DNA of 64,000 bases from Chinchilla lanigera (lineage: Eukaryota; Chordata; Mammalia; Rodentia; Chinchillidae): assembly GCF_000276665.1 (NCBI RefSeq), contig NW_004955405.1, positions 9,095,712 to 9,159,711 on the forward strand, given 5' to 3'. Below, in pieces: positions 43,201-51,426 of this stretch. Under the pieces are notes generated by a model, which was given only the letters and a program-made list of their open reading frames with translations, was not told where the DNA came from and made no database searches. Position numbers and translations under genes: made by a program. Within the stretch, counting starts at the first letter, position 1. Each line of letters begins with the position of its first letter.

Positions 43201-45108
43201 AAAATAGTATTTCAGAAAGCCAAGAACTTTTACTTTATATACTTGTACCCTGTTCACTTAATCTTATAATTAAGGGCTCTTTATCAAGAAAACACAAAAC
43301 TTTTGCAATATTTACAAAAAGTAAATAATGAGGAAACTACCAAATTTAAACCAGGAAGCATCTTATAATATTTTTCCAAATATTACTTGCTATTTTACAC
43401 AAAAAATACAATTTATAGAGAAACTGAAGTCCTTCATTTTCAGACTTGTTTACTAAAGATGAAACTTGAAAAATCTCTTCTAAACATGCTTTATTTCTCT
43501 CTACAACATCAACACCAAGAACTATATTTACACACTAGAAGGTATACAGAGTTAAGTTTATAGAAGATAGCACTGGGAAAAAAAACAACTACCAACCAAA
43601 AGACCCCCCCCTAAAAAAACCTTCAGAGACATTGGGATATTGGTGCTGTTACACTGACCTATGCAAATTTGACGTTCACCTAAGAAAGCACTTTACTTTT
43701 TAGGGACTATTTGATCTTTGACCTTCTAGTAGATGACAAGCCCCATCCCCTATAGTGATGTGTTCCTCATTGAAGGGTATTTAAACTACAGAACCTCCTA
43801 TAAGAAAACTTCATAAAGTATATTTGGGTTATCACATATCTCAAAAGGTCTCTCATGATAAAGAATGATAATATTTAGATCAAAGAAGGAAATTTTATTT
43901 TTAAAAATAAATGCAACTGTAACAGACTTGTGGGCTCTTTCAAGCAAGGGAAGTAAAAGATCTACCCTGAAAAATAATACAATTAACCCAGAAGGTTTTT
44001 ACCATGTTTCTCAGCTGTCTTCTTTCCACATCAGCTATCAATGGAATAAAGTTAATTTCCATTATATAATCCAGAAAAATAATAAGTAAATATACAAATA
44101 TACTGAGAAGGACTGGGTTATGTTGGGAAGAGCCATACAGTGAAATATTACTCTATACTGTTTCATACTACTCTATGGAAATTTACCTTAATATCTTTTT
44201 TTTTTTTTGAGACGAGGTCTCCCTTTGCAGTCTAGGCTGACCTCAAAAACACAATGGTTTTCCTACCTCACAGCCTCCCAAGTTCTGTGACTACAGGCAT
44301 GTGCACATTCACCTTTTATCTCTTCTTATCTTCTAATTTGTCTCTTAAATTCCACTCAACAACTTCCAGCTTCCACAGCACCAACCTTTCCTTTCTCAGT
44401 CCAACTTCAAGTTACCTGTTCTTTCTCGATACATCTGTTTATAACCTATTCACTCTTCAACTACTCCACTATCTAGTCCATCACCTGTACTCTACTAAAA
44501 AGCTTTCCTTTAAGAAGCATTTTTAAAAAATTGTCCAACCTGCTGGATATTTTAAGACTTTGCTTCATTTAGCCTTTTTGGCACATATACTATTGACTAC
44601 CCTATTTTTAGAAAAAAAAAGTTTATTTTGTTTCCATGATGTTCTACTTTGCCCTAGTCTTTATATCTATGTCCTAGCTCCATATTTTCCCTCAACAAAA
44701 AAGCCATTATGTACTGAAATTTCAGGTATTTGTCCTGCATCATTTACTTCTTCTTAAGAGAACTAATTTACTACCACAGCTTTAAATATAATCAGTGTAT
44801 TGATAAATTTTCAAACCAATCTCACCTAGCTCTTTATAGGCTCAAGATTAACACATAAAATTGTTTGTTGATCAAAGGTCATGAAGTGAAAACCTGAGCA
44901 CATCTGAAACTAGTCTTATCTAATTTTCCTTTTCAAACTTGCTCCGTTCTCCATTCATCTTGTTACCTAAATCAAAAACTCTTAAGTGTCAGAAAACTTA
45001 CCTGTTCTGAAGAGGATGTTTAATATAGTGTTCTGGGTTAGCAACCTCCTGATTAGATTCTGTTTTCTCCTCTTCTGCAGGTGGGGGATTAGGAGTAGGG
45101 GTGGTTTC
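28687..45108 (-). CDS. EIF4E: eIF4E, mRNA cap-binding translation initiation factor (exons 2-7)
   Basis: eIF4E binds the 7-methylguanosine cap of mRNA and, within eIF4F with eIF4G and eIF4A, recruits ribosomes; 4E-BPs compete for the same dorsal surface. Six exons with GT/AG introns encode residues 7 to 217: 45002-45108, 37717-37812, 33830-33893, 33048-33161, 30845-30984 and 28687-28801. All phases join in one frame with no internal stop. Key residues by human numbering are present: Trp56 (KTWQANL), Trp73 (DFWAL), Trp102-Glu103 (MWED), Arg157 to Lys162 (RAKGDK), Trp166, and Ser209, the MNK kinase site. The N-terminal part reads NPPPAEEEK, as in mouse rather than human. Residue 177 is Gln instead of Thr. 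Exon 1 (first six residues) lies outside the window. The intact frame, introns and conserved UTR argue against a pseudogene. Confidence 0.97.
28802..30844 (-). other. EIF4E: EIF4E intron 6
   Basis: Just over 2 kb. It holds one ID element (30044-30126). The remainder is AT-rich and unassigned, with possibly an old retroelement fragment near 28985-29100. Confidence 0.8.
30044..30126 (+). repeat. ID element
   Basis: GAGGGGCTGAGGATTTAGCT and the usual ID body, ending in a G-run instead of an A-tail. GATTATGAATAT flanks it on both sides (30032-30043 and 30127-30138). Confidence 0.9.
30845..30984 (-). CDS. EIF4E: EIF4E exon 6
   Basis: 140 nt. The acceptor follows a CTTTCTTTTTTGGAAG tract; the donor is GG/GTAGGT. 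It encodes [20 protein letters not shown] through the start of Gly180. It carries the cap-phosphate-binding RAKGDK segment and [14 protein letters not shown]. The next codon is CAG (30853-30855), giving Gln where Thr177 is expected. Confidence 0.97.
31124..31384 (+). repeat. MaLR-type LTR (diverged)
   Basis: CCATGAGCCAAAATATAACT, CTCCTCCTTTAAGTTAGC and the CAGCAAGGAGAAAATTAAGT end parallel the better preserved LTR at 31923-32240. The left edge is approximate. Confidence 0.5.
31472..31600 (-). repeat. ATTC microsatellite and B1-like SINE
   Basis: ATTC units (31472-31499) form the tail end of a reverse-complement B1-like element (TAGACAAGGTCTTGCTATGC, CAGGCTGGTCTTGAACTCAC, GCATGTAGTACCACATCTAG). 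Confidence 0.75.
31923..32240 (+). repeat. MaLR-type (ERVL-MaLR) LTR
   Basis: ATTATGGCTTAGATCC, GGTGACTGGATTATGGAG, GACTGAACTATGAGCCAAGA and TAAACCTCTCCTCCTTTAAG, then TGTTATGTTCTCAGTGACAA near the end. These follow the layout of mammalian apparent LTR retrotransposons (THE1, ORR1, MT group). Confidence 0.65.
32302..32484 (+). repeat. Composite B1 plus ID SINE (old)
   Basis: A B1-like half (GCTGGCTGTGGTGGTATAAA) is followed by an ID half (GGGCTGCGGATGCAACTCAG), ending in an AT-rich tail. Confidence 0.75.
33048..33161 (-). CDS. EIF4E: EIF4E exon 5
   Basis: 114 nt, 38 codons, phase 0 at both ends. Acceptor TTTGTAG/GATGG, donor ACA/GTAAGC. It encodes [18 protein letters not shown] to FWLET, including Trp102 and Glu103, which hold the methylated guanine. 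Identical to human eIF4E in protein sequence as far as I recall it. Confidence 0.97.
33162..33829 (-). other. EIF4E: EIF4E intron 4
   Basis: 668 bp of AT-rich DNA without a recognisable repeat, the only repeat-free intron of the gene in this window. Confidence 0.8.
33830..33893 (-). CDS. EIF4E: EIF4E exon 4
   Basis: 64 nt. Acceptor TTTCACCTAG/TTTATAC, donor AAG/GTATGC. It completes Ala74 and encodes [20 protein letters not shown] plus Lys. The Leu75 codon is TTA. A 45-bp duplication lies just upstream of its acceptor. Confidence 0.97.
33907..33996. repeat. 45-bp tandem duplication near exon 4 acceptor
   Basis: Two copies (33907-33951 and 33952-33996) share AAGGACAATTAAAAATATGT and AGGTGCT(C/G). 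The inner copy lies 14 bp from exon 4, covering the likely branch-point region. Confidence 0.85.
34490..35035 (+). mobile_element. LINE-1 3' end
   Basis: L1 3' UTR order on the plus strand: ATGTTTATAGCAGCACAATT, CAACCTATATATCCATCAAC, CATTTACAGGAAAATGGATA, CATGTACTAATAAAAGTTAA and an A-run. Confidence 0.8.
36112..36241 (+). repeat. B1-like SINE (internal deletion)
   Basis: AGCTATGTGTGGTAGTACTT joins directly to GGGAGGCTGAGACAGGAGGA, then GTTTGAAGCCAGCCTGGGCT and GAGTTCAAGGCCGACCTGAA. Confidence 0.85.
37233..37278 (+). repeat. AC dinucleotide microsatellite
   Basis: An uninterrupted run of about 23 AC units in EIF4E intron 3, followed by GAGCGTGCACACGCAC. Confidence 0.95.
37717..37812 (-). 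CDS. EIF4E: EIF4E exon 3
   Basis: 96 nt. Acceptor CTTATAG/ATGGGCG, donor GGGC/GTAAGT. It encodes [20 protein letters not shown] through VEDFW. It contains Trp56, one of the two tryptophans stacking on the cap, and Trp73, part of the eIF4G and 4E-BP binding surface. Confidence 0.97.
37850..38235 (+). mobile_element. Old LINE-1 (L1M-type) 3' UTR
   Basis: TGTTCACAGCAGAATTATTA, TACACAATGGAATATCAACC, AGACAAGATGGATGAAATCA and GAATGGTGGCTGCCAGGGGG follow the order of old L1 3' UTRs. An ID element is inserted at its end. Confidence 0.75.
38243..38353 (+). repeat. ID element (young-looking)
   Basis: Near-consensus ID (GGGGCTGGGGATTTAGCTCA, GCGCCTGCCTGGCAAGCGCA, GTTCGGTTCCCGGTACCGGA) with a long A-rich tail. 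GCTAACTAG is duplicated at both ends (38234-38242 and 38354-38362). Confidence 0.95.
38428..38527 (-). repeat. B1-like SINE (truncated)
   Basis: TTGAGATAGGGTTTCACTAT, CAGGCTGGCGTCAAACTTGC, CCTGCCTCAGCCTCTGAATG. Flanks AGTGGTAGTTCTT and AATGGTAGTTCTT are the target duplication. Confidence 0.85.
39198..39350 (+). repeat. B1-like SINE
   Basis: GGGCATGGTGGCAGATGCCT, AAGCACTTGGGAGTCTGAGG, GTTCAAGGCCATCCTGGGGT, CAGGCCAACCTGAACTACAC and an A-run. Confidence 0.9.
39365..39795. mobile_element. Old DNA transposon relic, split by a SINE
   Basis: The left part (TACACGTAGCCCTTGGGGGT, TCCTGATTCAACCAAAGGTG) and the right part (ACATAAGGGACTTGTGTATC, GAAACCAACTGAAGGGACCA) recall an ancient mammalian DNA element of TcMar type. 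A B1-like SINE at 39451-39620 interrupts it. The family name is not certain. Confidence 0.5.
39451..39620 (+). repeat. B1-like SINE in the DNA transposon relic
   Basis: ATGGTAGCACACAACTACAA, GGGAGGCTGAGGCATGAGGA, CAAGTTCAAAGCCAACCTGG and GTTCAAGGCCAGTCTCTCCT. Confidence 0.85.
40039..40170 (+). repeat. B1-like SINE
   Basis: GGCCTGGAGTTATGGCACAC, TCCAGCACTTGGAGAGGCTG, GCTCAAGGTCAGCCTGGACT and an A-rich tail. It lacks the duplicated module. Confidence 0.8.
40310..41650 (-). mobile_element. LINE-1 3' part, split by a SINE
   Basis: Reverse-complement L1 3' region. CTCATTAGTAAATGTTTGCA (the L1 end as at 35000) comes first. Then follow, beyond the SINE at 40488-40639, GTGCATCCATTTTCCTATAC, CAATTGTCTGTTGATGAGTA, GCTGGGTCATATGGAATTTC and TGGCCATTTGTATTTCTTCT. 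A CA microsatellite lies at 40968-40993. Confidence 0.8.
40488..40639 (-). repeat. B1-like SINE inserted in the L1
   Basis: TTTTTGAGACCCTATTTGAG, GGCTGGCCTTGAGCTCACTT, GGATGGTCTTGAACTCACAA, GAGTGCTGGGATTACAGGCA. Confidence 0.9.
42080..42375 (+). repeat. Degraded SINE cluster (B1 pieces plus ID)
   Basis: Two B1-like pieces (GTGAGGTAGGAGATTCACCA and GAGGCTAAGGTAGGAGGACA) are followed by an ID body (GGGCCTGGGATATAGCTCTG). Confidence 0.65.
42590..42985 (+). mobile_element. Old LINE-1 (L1M-type) 3' UTR
   Basis: GAAATACAAATTAAAAATAA, AGTAAGGATACAGAAATCAG, AATCTTATCCTACAGACACA and ACATAAAACAATGAGATAAA follow old L1 3' UTR order. Confidence 0.7.
43026..43126 (+). repeat. ID element
   Basis: GGTAGGGGATATAGCTCAGT, GCACCTGCCTGGCAAGCACG, GAGTTCAATTCCTACTACCA and an A-rich tail. 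Confidence 0.9.
44196..44308 (-). repeat. B1-like SINE (truncated)
   Basis: A T-run, GAGACGAGGTCTCCCTTTGC, CTAGGCTGACCTCAAAAACA and AGTTCTGTGACTACAGGCAT. Confidence 0.8.
45002..45108 (-). CDS. EIF4E: EIF4E exon 2
   Basis: 107 nt. Acceptor CCACTAG/GAAACC, donor ACAG/GTAAGT. It encodes the flexible N-terminal region from Glu7 to the first two bases of Arg42, including [20 protein letters not shown]. The segment HPLQN ends the exon, just past the HPL part of the eIF4G-binding face. Codons 15-17 give Pro-Pro-Ala, the rodent form. Confidence 0.97.
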
Positions 45109-45284
45109 CTAGTGGAAAGTAACATGAACTATTTTAAATTTCTGAACATTATCAATGGCAGCAATTTTCTAATATACTTGAGCCAATGCTGCCAATAACA
45201 GAAATGTTAACATAACAACATATATAAACCAGATGTATGCGCAAAAAGATCTCAGACCAGGCAGGTGCTAAGTACTCATTTTTA

Positions 45285-45480
45285 AAAAATTAATTTTATT
45301 GATACATTTTAGATTTTCATAATAGTAACATTCATCATACCTGTACATGATATATCTTAATTCTTTCTTCCTCTTTCCCTCCAACCCTCTCCTTTCTCTT
45401 TTTTCCTCCTTTTATTGTTTTTCTCTTTCCCCTTCCCTATTTGAACATTTTCTTCCTATTTCACAATAATTATTCATTTT
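45285..45480 (-). mobile_element. Possible LINE-1 3' end fragment
   Basis: TTTATTGATACATTTTAGAT followed by a pyrimidine-rich run (TCTTTCCCTCCAACCCTCTC) resembles the reverse-complement L1 3' region seen at 40310-40760. Weak match. Confidence 0.35.
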
Positions 45481-45925
45481 AAAGACAGTTTTTCACAACA
45501 CACGACATACACAGCGACTTGATTCTGCTCATCTATAAAATCACTCAGAGCAAGGGCTATGTCTTAATTTTGCTCAAAGTATTGTCAATGACTGCAGTGC
45601 TTAACCTCACAGGTTACTATAGGCTTAATAAATTTAAATGTACAGAACAATGACAGACCTAAGATTTACATACAGTACCTAATGTCTGAAAAAAAAAATC
45701 AATTATTTTTACCAACATTTTCTCATCAGTCAATTTAGGTCTTCAAACAGATCAATACTACATGCCATTTCCTACCCCACTAGTTTCACATTAATGATGC
45801 TGTCCACTCAGACGCTGGGAGTCACAATGGATATGGAAAACTGAACAGAGTGGGAAGTGGGGCCTGGAGGGCAGGGCACTAGAACAAAAATGAGTTGCAG
45901 AGAAGTAATCTGCAACTCAGTAGGC

Positions 45926-46006
45926 CAGTGATGATGAACCTTTTAGAGCTTTCAAAGATAACTAATAGCCCACTGCAGCTTGTGTGCCAAAGGTTCACCA
46001 CCACTG
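45926..46006. mobile_element. Short hAT-like MITE
   Basis: Terminal inverted repeats CAGTGATGATGAACCTTT (45926-45943) and AAAGGTTCACCACCACTG (45989-46006) differ at two positions. The interior includes TTGTGTGCCA. Rodent URR1-type elements would fit; the name is from memory. No clear 8-bp target duplication remains. Confidence 0.6.
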
Positions 46007-46883
46007 CGCTAACTCAAACTGGCATGTTCAGAAGTGTAATGGGGGTGGGGTGTTTAACAGAAAACAGCTGAGTCAAAATTCAAGCTCTGCAGTAAGAGAA
46101 AGCAAGTTCAGAGCCAAAGAGGGTGAGTAAAAACCCTCAACTTTTGGATGAAACCACAGAAAAGCCATTGTCTAGGATGCAGATCATGCTATTAGGAATA
46201 AAGTTTAAGCTTGATTTGCAAGGCAAAACCAAAACACACCTAACAAATCTGAAAGTAAGACTTTACAGTTATCAAGGTCTACCTATAAATCCACTGTCTC
46301 CAACACTAAATACTGCATTCTTTAAAGAGTAATCTTCAGCCCCTTTAAATATTTACTACTATAGTATCTAGCAAACAGTAGATAGGCAGAGAATTTTTTA
46401 AGTGACTAATAGTCAAGAGGTTAAACTGTTCATGGAAAAGACACAGAGATAACGGAGTAAGTACAGACTTTTAAAACAATGAATACCATGGTAAAATAAA
46501 AGACATGAGAGAATGAAAACATTGGAAGTATTTGAGAGGAGAATTAATAACTTTTTAAAAAATAATCAAATACATTACTCATTACCCCGGAACTGCTAAC
46601 AATACCTAATACTAGCAGCTTACTGAATGAATAACAATACACTAAGTTCAGCAGAATTAAGAGCTGTAAACTCAAAAGACAGGTCAAAAGAAAACATTCA
46701 AAAGCACACAAAGAAAAAAATAGACTTTTTTAACATGAAACACAGTTAAAAAATTTTACTATGAGAGAAAATGGGATAGAGGCAACGCACAAATTGACAA
46801 TTATTTGTCAAATCTGATTTTTAAAAACTCAGATTCATTTAACTCAGGGAACTGCGTATACCCTTAAATAAAAACTACACCTA

Positions 46884-46983
46884 GGGGCTGGGGATATAGC
46901 TCAGTGGCATAAGTGCCTGCTTGGCAAGAGCAAGGTCATGAGTTCAATTCCCAGTGCTGCAAAAAACAAAAAAACAAAAAAAC
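46884..46983 (+). repeat. ID element
   Basis: GGGGCTGGGGATATAGCTCA, AGTGCCTGCTTGGCAAGAGC, GAGTTCAATTCCCAGTGCTG and an A-rich tail. CTACACCT flanks both ends. Confidence 0.9.
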
Positions 46984-47085
46984 CTACACCTGCATACATC
47001 AAAGGTAGTCAGAAAACAGTTCTCACTGAAATGACAATACCAGCTGACTTCTCAACTGAAACTACCGAGTAGATAAGACAATAAA

Positions 47086-47244
47086 AGCCAGGTATGGTGA
47101 CACCTGTAATCCCAGCACTCAGGAGGCTGAAGCAGGAGGGATCGCTCTGAGTTTGAGGCCACTCTGGGCGACACAAGCAAGTTTAAGGCCAGCCTGGATT
47201 ACATAGTAACACACTGCCTTAAAAAAAAAAAAAAAAAAAAAAAA
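47086..47244 (+). repeat. B1-like SINE
   Basis: GCCAGGTATGGTGACACCTG, CAGCACTCAGGAGGCTGAAG, GTTTGAGGCCACTCTGGGCG, GTTTAAGGCCAGCCTGGATT and 24 A. Confidence 0.9.
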
Positions 47245-47649
47245 CCCACACACAAGACAATAGAATGTTATTTTGGTGCTGAAAGAAAAACTTTATCTCA
47301 GAATTTAACATAGAGAAAAAATATCCCTCCAAAATGAAAGAGAAATAAAGACAGTCCAAAATAGACTTCCTCAATCCTTCCCTAAAGTGGATTCAAAATG
47401 AGAGAAATATCAAAGGAAAGTCTTATACCTGGGGGAGTAAGATCCCAGAGAGGCAAAAAAGAGCAAACTTCAGAAATACATACAAGATGGTATATATATA
47501 TAAAAAATTATTAGCAGTTCACTGGGGTTTTAAACAATGATGGATCTAACCACAGTACTGGGTGTATGACTGAGATTGAGAATGCCCATAAAAAATTTTA
47601 AAAAGTTTCAAAAAAACCACCTTTTGATATGTCCGAAGTATACACTGAA

Positions 47650-48400
47650 TGGATATCTCTCATCCAAATAGTTCGGATCAGAAGTGCTTCGGACTTTTTT
47701 TTCTTTCAGATTTTGGTGGGATTTGTATAAACACAATGATATATCCTGGGATCTAAACATAAAGTTCATTTATGTTCCAAATATATGTTCTAAACAAAGC
47801 CTGAAAGTAATTTTATACGGTATTATAAATTCTGTGCATTAATCACAAATTTACTGAAGCTCAAAGAATTTGTTCCTCATTGAAGAAGATACTGAAGAAA
47901 CTAAGCATTGTATATTTGCATGCAGACTGCAACCTCTGACATAAAATCAGTGTCTTTGTTACTTTTCTCTTGTTGTTGGGACAAGATACTCAACACCCAA
48001 AATTAAGGAAGGGAAGGTTTATTTAGCTCACAGTCTATGTAGGTTTCAGTCCATACTTGGCTGGCTCCAAGGCAGAGTGGCACATGGCAGAGGGCAACAG
48101 TTTATGGTGGCAGAAAACAGCAAAAGCAACAAGAGCAAAAGGGAGGGGCAGTGGCAAGCAGCCTCTTTTCCTCCCTTAATTGTATGCAAACTACCTGCCA
48201 CAGGGGAGATGTAGCACTCACATCCATAATTCCAACATCAGACCATGAATCAATCATAAACTCTAAAAGCCCACCCCATGACTGCAAGTATCTTTGGGGG
48301 GACAGCCAGACACAAACCGTAACAATCAAGAATGGAGTTCTCTACTTGGAACATCACGTCAGTGCTAAAGTTTCAGGTTTTGGATGTTAAACATGTAGTG
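47650..48400. mobile_element. Old DNA transposon relic with an LTR inside
   Basis: The left end (CATCCAAATAGTTCGGATCA, AGTGCTTCGGAC) and the right end (TCAGTGCTAAAGTTTCAGG, TTTTGGATG) are partly inverted copies of each other. A MaLR-type LTR (47951-48324) is inserted between them. The transposon family is not certain. Confidence 0.5.
47951..48324 (-). repeat. MaLR-type (ERVL-MaLR) solo LTR
   Basis: On the minus strand it starts TGTTACGGTTTGTGTCTGGC and carries CTTGGAGCCAGCCAAGTATG and AATAAACCTTCCCTTCC near its end. ATCAG (47946-47950) and ATCAA (48325-48329) form the 5-bp target duplication. Its sister at 48738-49224 has the same orientation. Confidence 0.75.
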
Positions 48401-48704
48401 CTGCAAATTCTCTTAAATGTACAATTATAAGCTCAAAAATCTTCACTATATACATGTATTTATGTCTTTTATTTCAGCAGCACATGAAAAAAAAGAAGCA
48501 ATTTACAATGTGAATTACATGTATCACAGGGTCAAAAATGTCATTCACCAATTCATTTAAAACTTCACCTTCTTTCCTATTATTCCATTCTATCCACTAT
48601 TACAAGAATAATGTTAGAACAAGATGATATCAAGTCTGAACACAGGAACTAAAAGTGGATGAACAGAAGAAAAAACATGTCCCACTCCTAGAACTTAAAA
48701 AGAA

Positions 48705-48737
48705 TGGCTGGGCAGGGTGGTGCATGCCTATACACCC
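48705..48737 (+). repeat. SINE split by an LTR, left part
   Basis: GCTGGGCAGGGTGGTGCATG and onward is the first 33 bp of a B1-like SINE. The rest resumes at 49225 after the LTR. Confidence 0.7.
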
Positions 48738-49224
48738 TGTTTGGTTATTTTTTTCTTGTTGCTGCGACAAAATACCCAACACCCAAAGTTAAAGGAGGAA
48801 AAGTTTACTTAGCTCAGTTTGTGGAGGTTTCACTCCTCAATCGGCTGATTCCAAGGCAGGGTGACATGGCTCAGGGCAACAGTTGAAGGTAGCAAAAGAC
48901 AGCAAAAGCAACAAGAGCGAAAAAGGAGGGGTAGAGCAAAGCTCTTTTCCTATCTTATATGTAGGCTACCCCCGCCCCAGGGTAGGTCTAGCACTCACAT
49001 CATCTTCCTGGCCTTCCTCTTGCACATGATGTTTAGAAAGTGAGGAGTCTGGCCCCTGCTAAATCACTTAAACTTCTCATGTTGACACAATGAATCGATC
49101 ATTACAATATCCTAGAGCTTAAACAGCCACCCAAGGACATGTCCTGTACACCCCAAGAGGGAGAACTGCTGAGTTACTTAAGCTTCTATGCTTCTAAAGT
49201 TGACACAATGTATCAACCATTACA
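48738..49224 (-). repeat. MaLR-type (ERVL-MaLR) solo LTR
   Basis: On the minus strand it starts TGTAATGGTTGATACATTGT and ends with the GCAGCAACAAGAAAAAAATA block. CACCC (48733-48737) and CTCCC (49225-49229) are the likely 5-bp target duplication. It carries an internal diverged repeat of a GTTGACACAATG unit (49081 and 49199). Confidence 0.7.
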
Positions 49225-49360
49225 CTCCCTGATACTTGAAAGGCAAGGCAGAAGAATCACAAATTTGAAGCCAACCTGGGAACTTAAGAGGGACCTCAAA
49301 ATAAAAAACAAGACAAGGAGATAGCTCTATGGTAGTGTCCCTGAGTTTGATACTGCTATC
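49225..49360 (+). repeat. SINE split by an LTR, right part (B1 plus ID)
   Basis: AAGGCAAGGCAGAAGAATCA, TTTGAAGCCAACCTGGGAAC and an ID-like half (GGAGATAGCTCTATGGTAGT) complete the composite SINE that begins at 48705. Confidence 0.65.
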
Positions 49361-49521
49361 GCAAACATGCATGTGCATGCATGCAGAGACACACACACAT
49401 AAATGGTCTGTATTAAAAGGGCTGCTTTAAGTGACACAGTCTTTAAGAACAGAAACCTGTATACTTTTTGTAGATAAATCTTTTTATTTTCATTTTTAGT
49501 ATTATAGAAACATACTGCATA

Positions 49522-49614
49522 GGGGGCTGGGGATTTAGCTCAGCAGCACAGCACCTGCCTGGCAAGCGAGAGGTCATAAGTTCGATTCCCGGTACCAGAA
49601 AGAAAAAAAAAAAA
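49522..49614 (+). repeat. ID element (young-looking)
   Basis: GGGGGCTGGGGATTTAGCTC, GCACCTGCCTGGCAAGCGAG, GTTCGATTCCCGGTACCAGA and an A-rich tail. The perfect 15-bp target duplication is GAAACATACTGCATA (49507-49521 and 49615-49629). Confidence 0.95.
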
Positions 49615-49671
49615 GAAACATACTGCATATTAAGAAACACTCTAAAACACCATTAAAAATACTTATTGGAG

Positions 49672-49780
49672 GGGTCTGGGGATTTAGCTCAGCGGCAAAG
49701 CACCTGCCTGGCAAGTGCAAAGTCGTGAGTTCGGTTCCTGCTACCGGAGAAAAACAAAAAAACAAAAAAACAAAAAAAAA
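49672..49780 (+). repeat. ID element (young-looking)
   Basis: GGGTCTGGGGATTTAGCTCA, AGCACCTGCCTGGCAAGTGC, GTTCGGTTCCTGCTACCGGA and an A-rich tail. The perfect target duplication is ATACTTATTGGAG (49659-49671 and 49781-49793). Confidence 0.95.
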
Positions 49781-49793
49781 ATACTTATTGGAG

Positions 49794-49938
49794 CTGAGCA
49801 TGGTGGTGCACGCCTGTAATCCCAGCACGCAGGAGGATAGCTGCGAGTTCTAGACCAGCCTGGGCTACAAAGTGAGCTCAAGGCCAGTCTGAACTTCAAA
49901 GAGACCCTGTCTCAAAAAGACCAAAGGAAAAAAAAACA
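49794..49938 (+). repeat. B1-like SINE
   Basis: CTGAGCATGGTGGTGCACGC, CAGCACGCAGGAGGATAGCT, GTTCTAGACCAGCCTGGGCT, GCTCAAGGCCAGTCTGAACT and an A-rich tail. Confidence 0.9.
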
Positions 49939-49985
49939 TTGGCCATAGGCAATCATCTTTTCAGTATATATTTCAAACTTCTAGG

Positions 49986-50175
49986 GGGAGTTGAGACACA
50001 GTCTTGCTAGCCTTGAACTCAGAGCAATGCTCCTGCCTCAGCCTCCCGAGTGCTGGGATTACAGGTATGTGCCACCAACCTCGGCTGAAAAAAATTTTTT
50101 TGGTACTGGGAATTGAACTCAGGGCCTTGCACTTGCCAGGTATGCAGTGTGCCGCTGAGCTATATCACCAGCCCT
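49986..50175 (-). repeat. B1-like SINE and adjoining ID element
   Basis: Reverse-complement B1-like part (49986-50085), then a reverse-complement ID (50092-50175: GGTACTGGGAATTGAACTCA, CTTGCCAGGTATGCAGTGTG). Confidence 0.85.
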
Positions 50176-50447
50176 GAAACCTGTTAAAGCTTACTGGAAC
50201 TTCTCTTTTAGCCTTTTAAATCACTATCTGCAATGTAAATTTCATGTTCAAATTTTTAAGCTTATATGAATTTCTCCAGTCTTTATTAGTATAACAGTTT
50301 TAGTATAGCTAATTCTTTCCAAGATAAATACAAAATATTATTCTACGAAAATACCTGTTCATATACCATTGATCAAATGTAGTAACATCTAGAAATTACC
50401 TAATGATAAAAATCCCAATGAAAGCAGTAGTATCAAAAACTGTATCT

Positions 50448-50508
50448 AAATCTCCCCATTTATATTTTGCATTTTTTCAGCACAAAATCTCCCCATTTAT
50501 ATTTTGCA
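50448..50508 (+). repeat. 24-bp direct repeat, 37-bp period
   Basis: AAATCTCCCCATTTATATTT plus TGCA occurs at 50448-50471 and again, identical, at 50485-50508. Confidence 0.9.
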
Positions 50509-50665
50509 ACAAGCATCTATCTCAATGATCCATTCTTACCAGTAGTTTAAAAAGCTTAGTATCAAGTATTCATCCTTTAAGTTTTCTGATTTTGTTATTA
50601 TAGTATAACTTATTGCAAAGGAGGAAAATTTTGACTGTTGAGTGAGATTGCCTCATAAAATCATT

Positions 50666-50880
50666 TTGCTTCTTGGCAGTACTGGAGGTTAAACCTGGGG
50701 CCTTGTGTATGCTAGGCAAGTACCACTACCACTGAGTTACATCCAAGATCTTTTTACATTTTATTCTGAAACATGGTCTTCAGTCTTGCTGAACTGCCCA
50801 AGTTGGCCTTAAATCTGTACTCTTCCTGCCTCAGCCTCGGAGTAGCTAGGATTACAGGCATGTACCACAATGCCCAGTTT
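50666..50880 (-). repeat. Composite B1 plus ID SINE
   Basis: Reverse-complement ID half (GGCAGTACTGGAGGTTAAAC) followed by the reverse-complement B1 half (GAAACATGGTCTTCAGTCTT). ATAAAATCATT flanks both ends. Confidence 0.85.
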
Positions 50881-51212
50881 TATAAAATCATTCTCTATTA
50901 ATCTTCTTCAATTTATTATTGTTTGTTACAATAAAAGCTCGTAAAGTCAAGTAATTAAAATGTTTTTCCTTTCTTACATTTAACAGATAAACATAATATC
51001 CATGTTGAAGTTACTTAAATTTTCAGGCTGGTTCTATGGGGATAGTCTAATTCTATGGGGAGTCTAACCCTTTTCAATCTACATTACAGAGATTGAGAAA
51101 TGATGCCCAGAAAGACACACTGTAGTCAATTCTTAAGAAATGCTTTGTAATTATGGAACTATGTCAAATTGGAATAAAAAAATGTTACTTTATTTTTAAA
51201 AGAACCATAATA

Positions 51213-51305
51213 GGAGCCGGGGATACAGCTCAGTGGCATAAGCGCCTGTCTGGCAAACACAAGGTCCTGAGTTTGATTCCCGATACCATAAATAAATAAA
51301 CAAAT
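51213..51305 (+). repeat. ID element (young-looking)
   Basis: GGAGCCGGGGATACAGCTCA, AGCGCCTGTCTGGCAAACAC, GAGTTTGATTCCCGATACCA and an AAATAAAT tail. The perfect 15-bp target duplication is AAAAGAACCATAATA (51198-51212 and 51306-51320). Confidence 0.95.
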
Positions 51306-51426
51306 AAAAGAACCATAATAAAAATGCTTTTAGGTAACTCCCCAGTTAAGTGTAAACTTCAAATAACAAATCTCCAATTTGTCCAATTTGTTCACTGTTA
51401 CACATTTAATATAAATAAAATTTAAA

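Larger units (their letters stand above)
37813..45001 (-). other. EIF4E: EIF4E intron 2
   Basis: 7.2 kb, densely filled with L1 pieces, a DNA-transposon relic, B1-like and ID SINEs, and short unassigned AT-rich gaps (for example 38660-39190, 43130-44190, 44310-45001). Confidence 0.8.

Noticed and set aside
44570..44600. TTGGCACATATACTATTGAC as a possible U6 snRNA piece.
   Set aside because: Only about ten bases agree with the U6 start region and the flanks do not fit; chance match.
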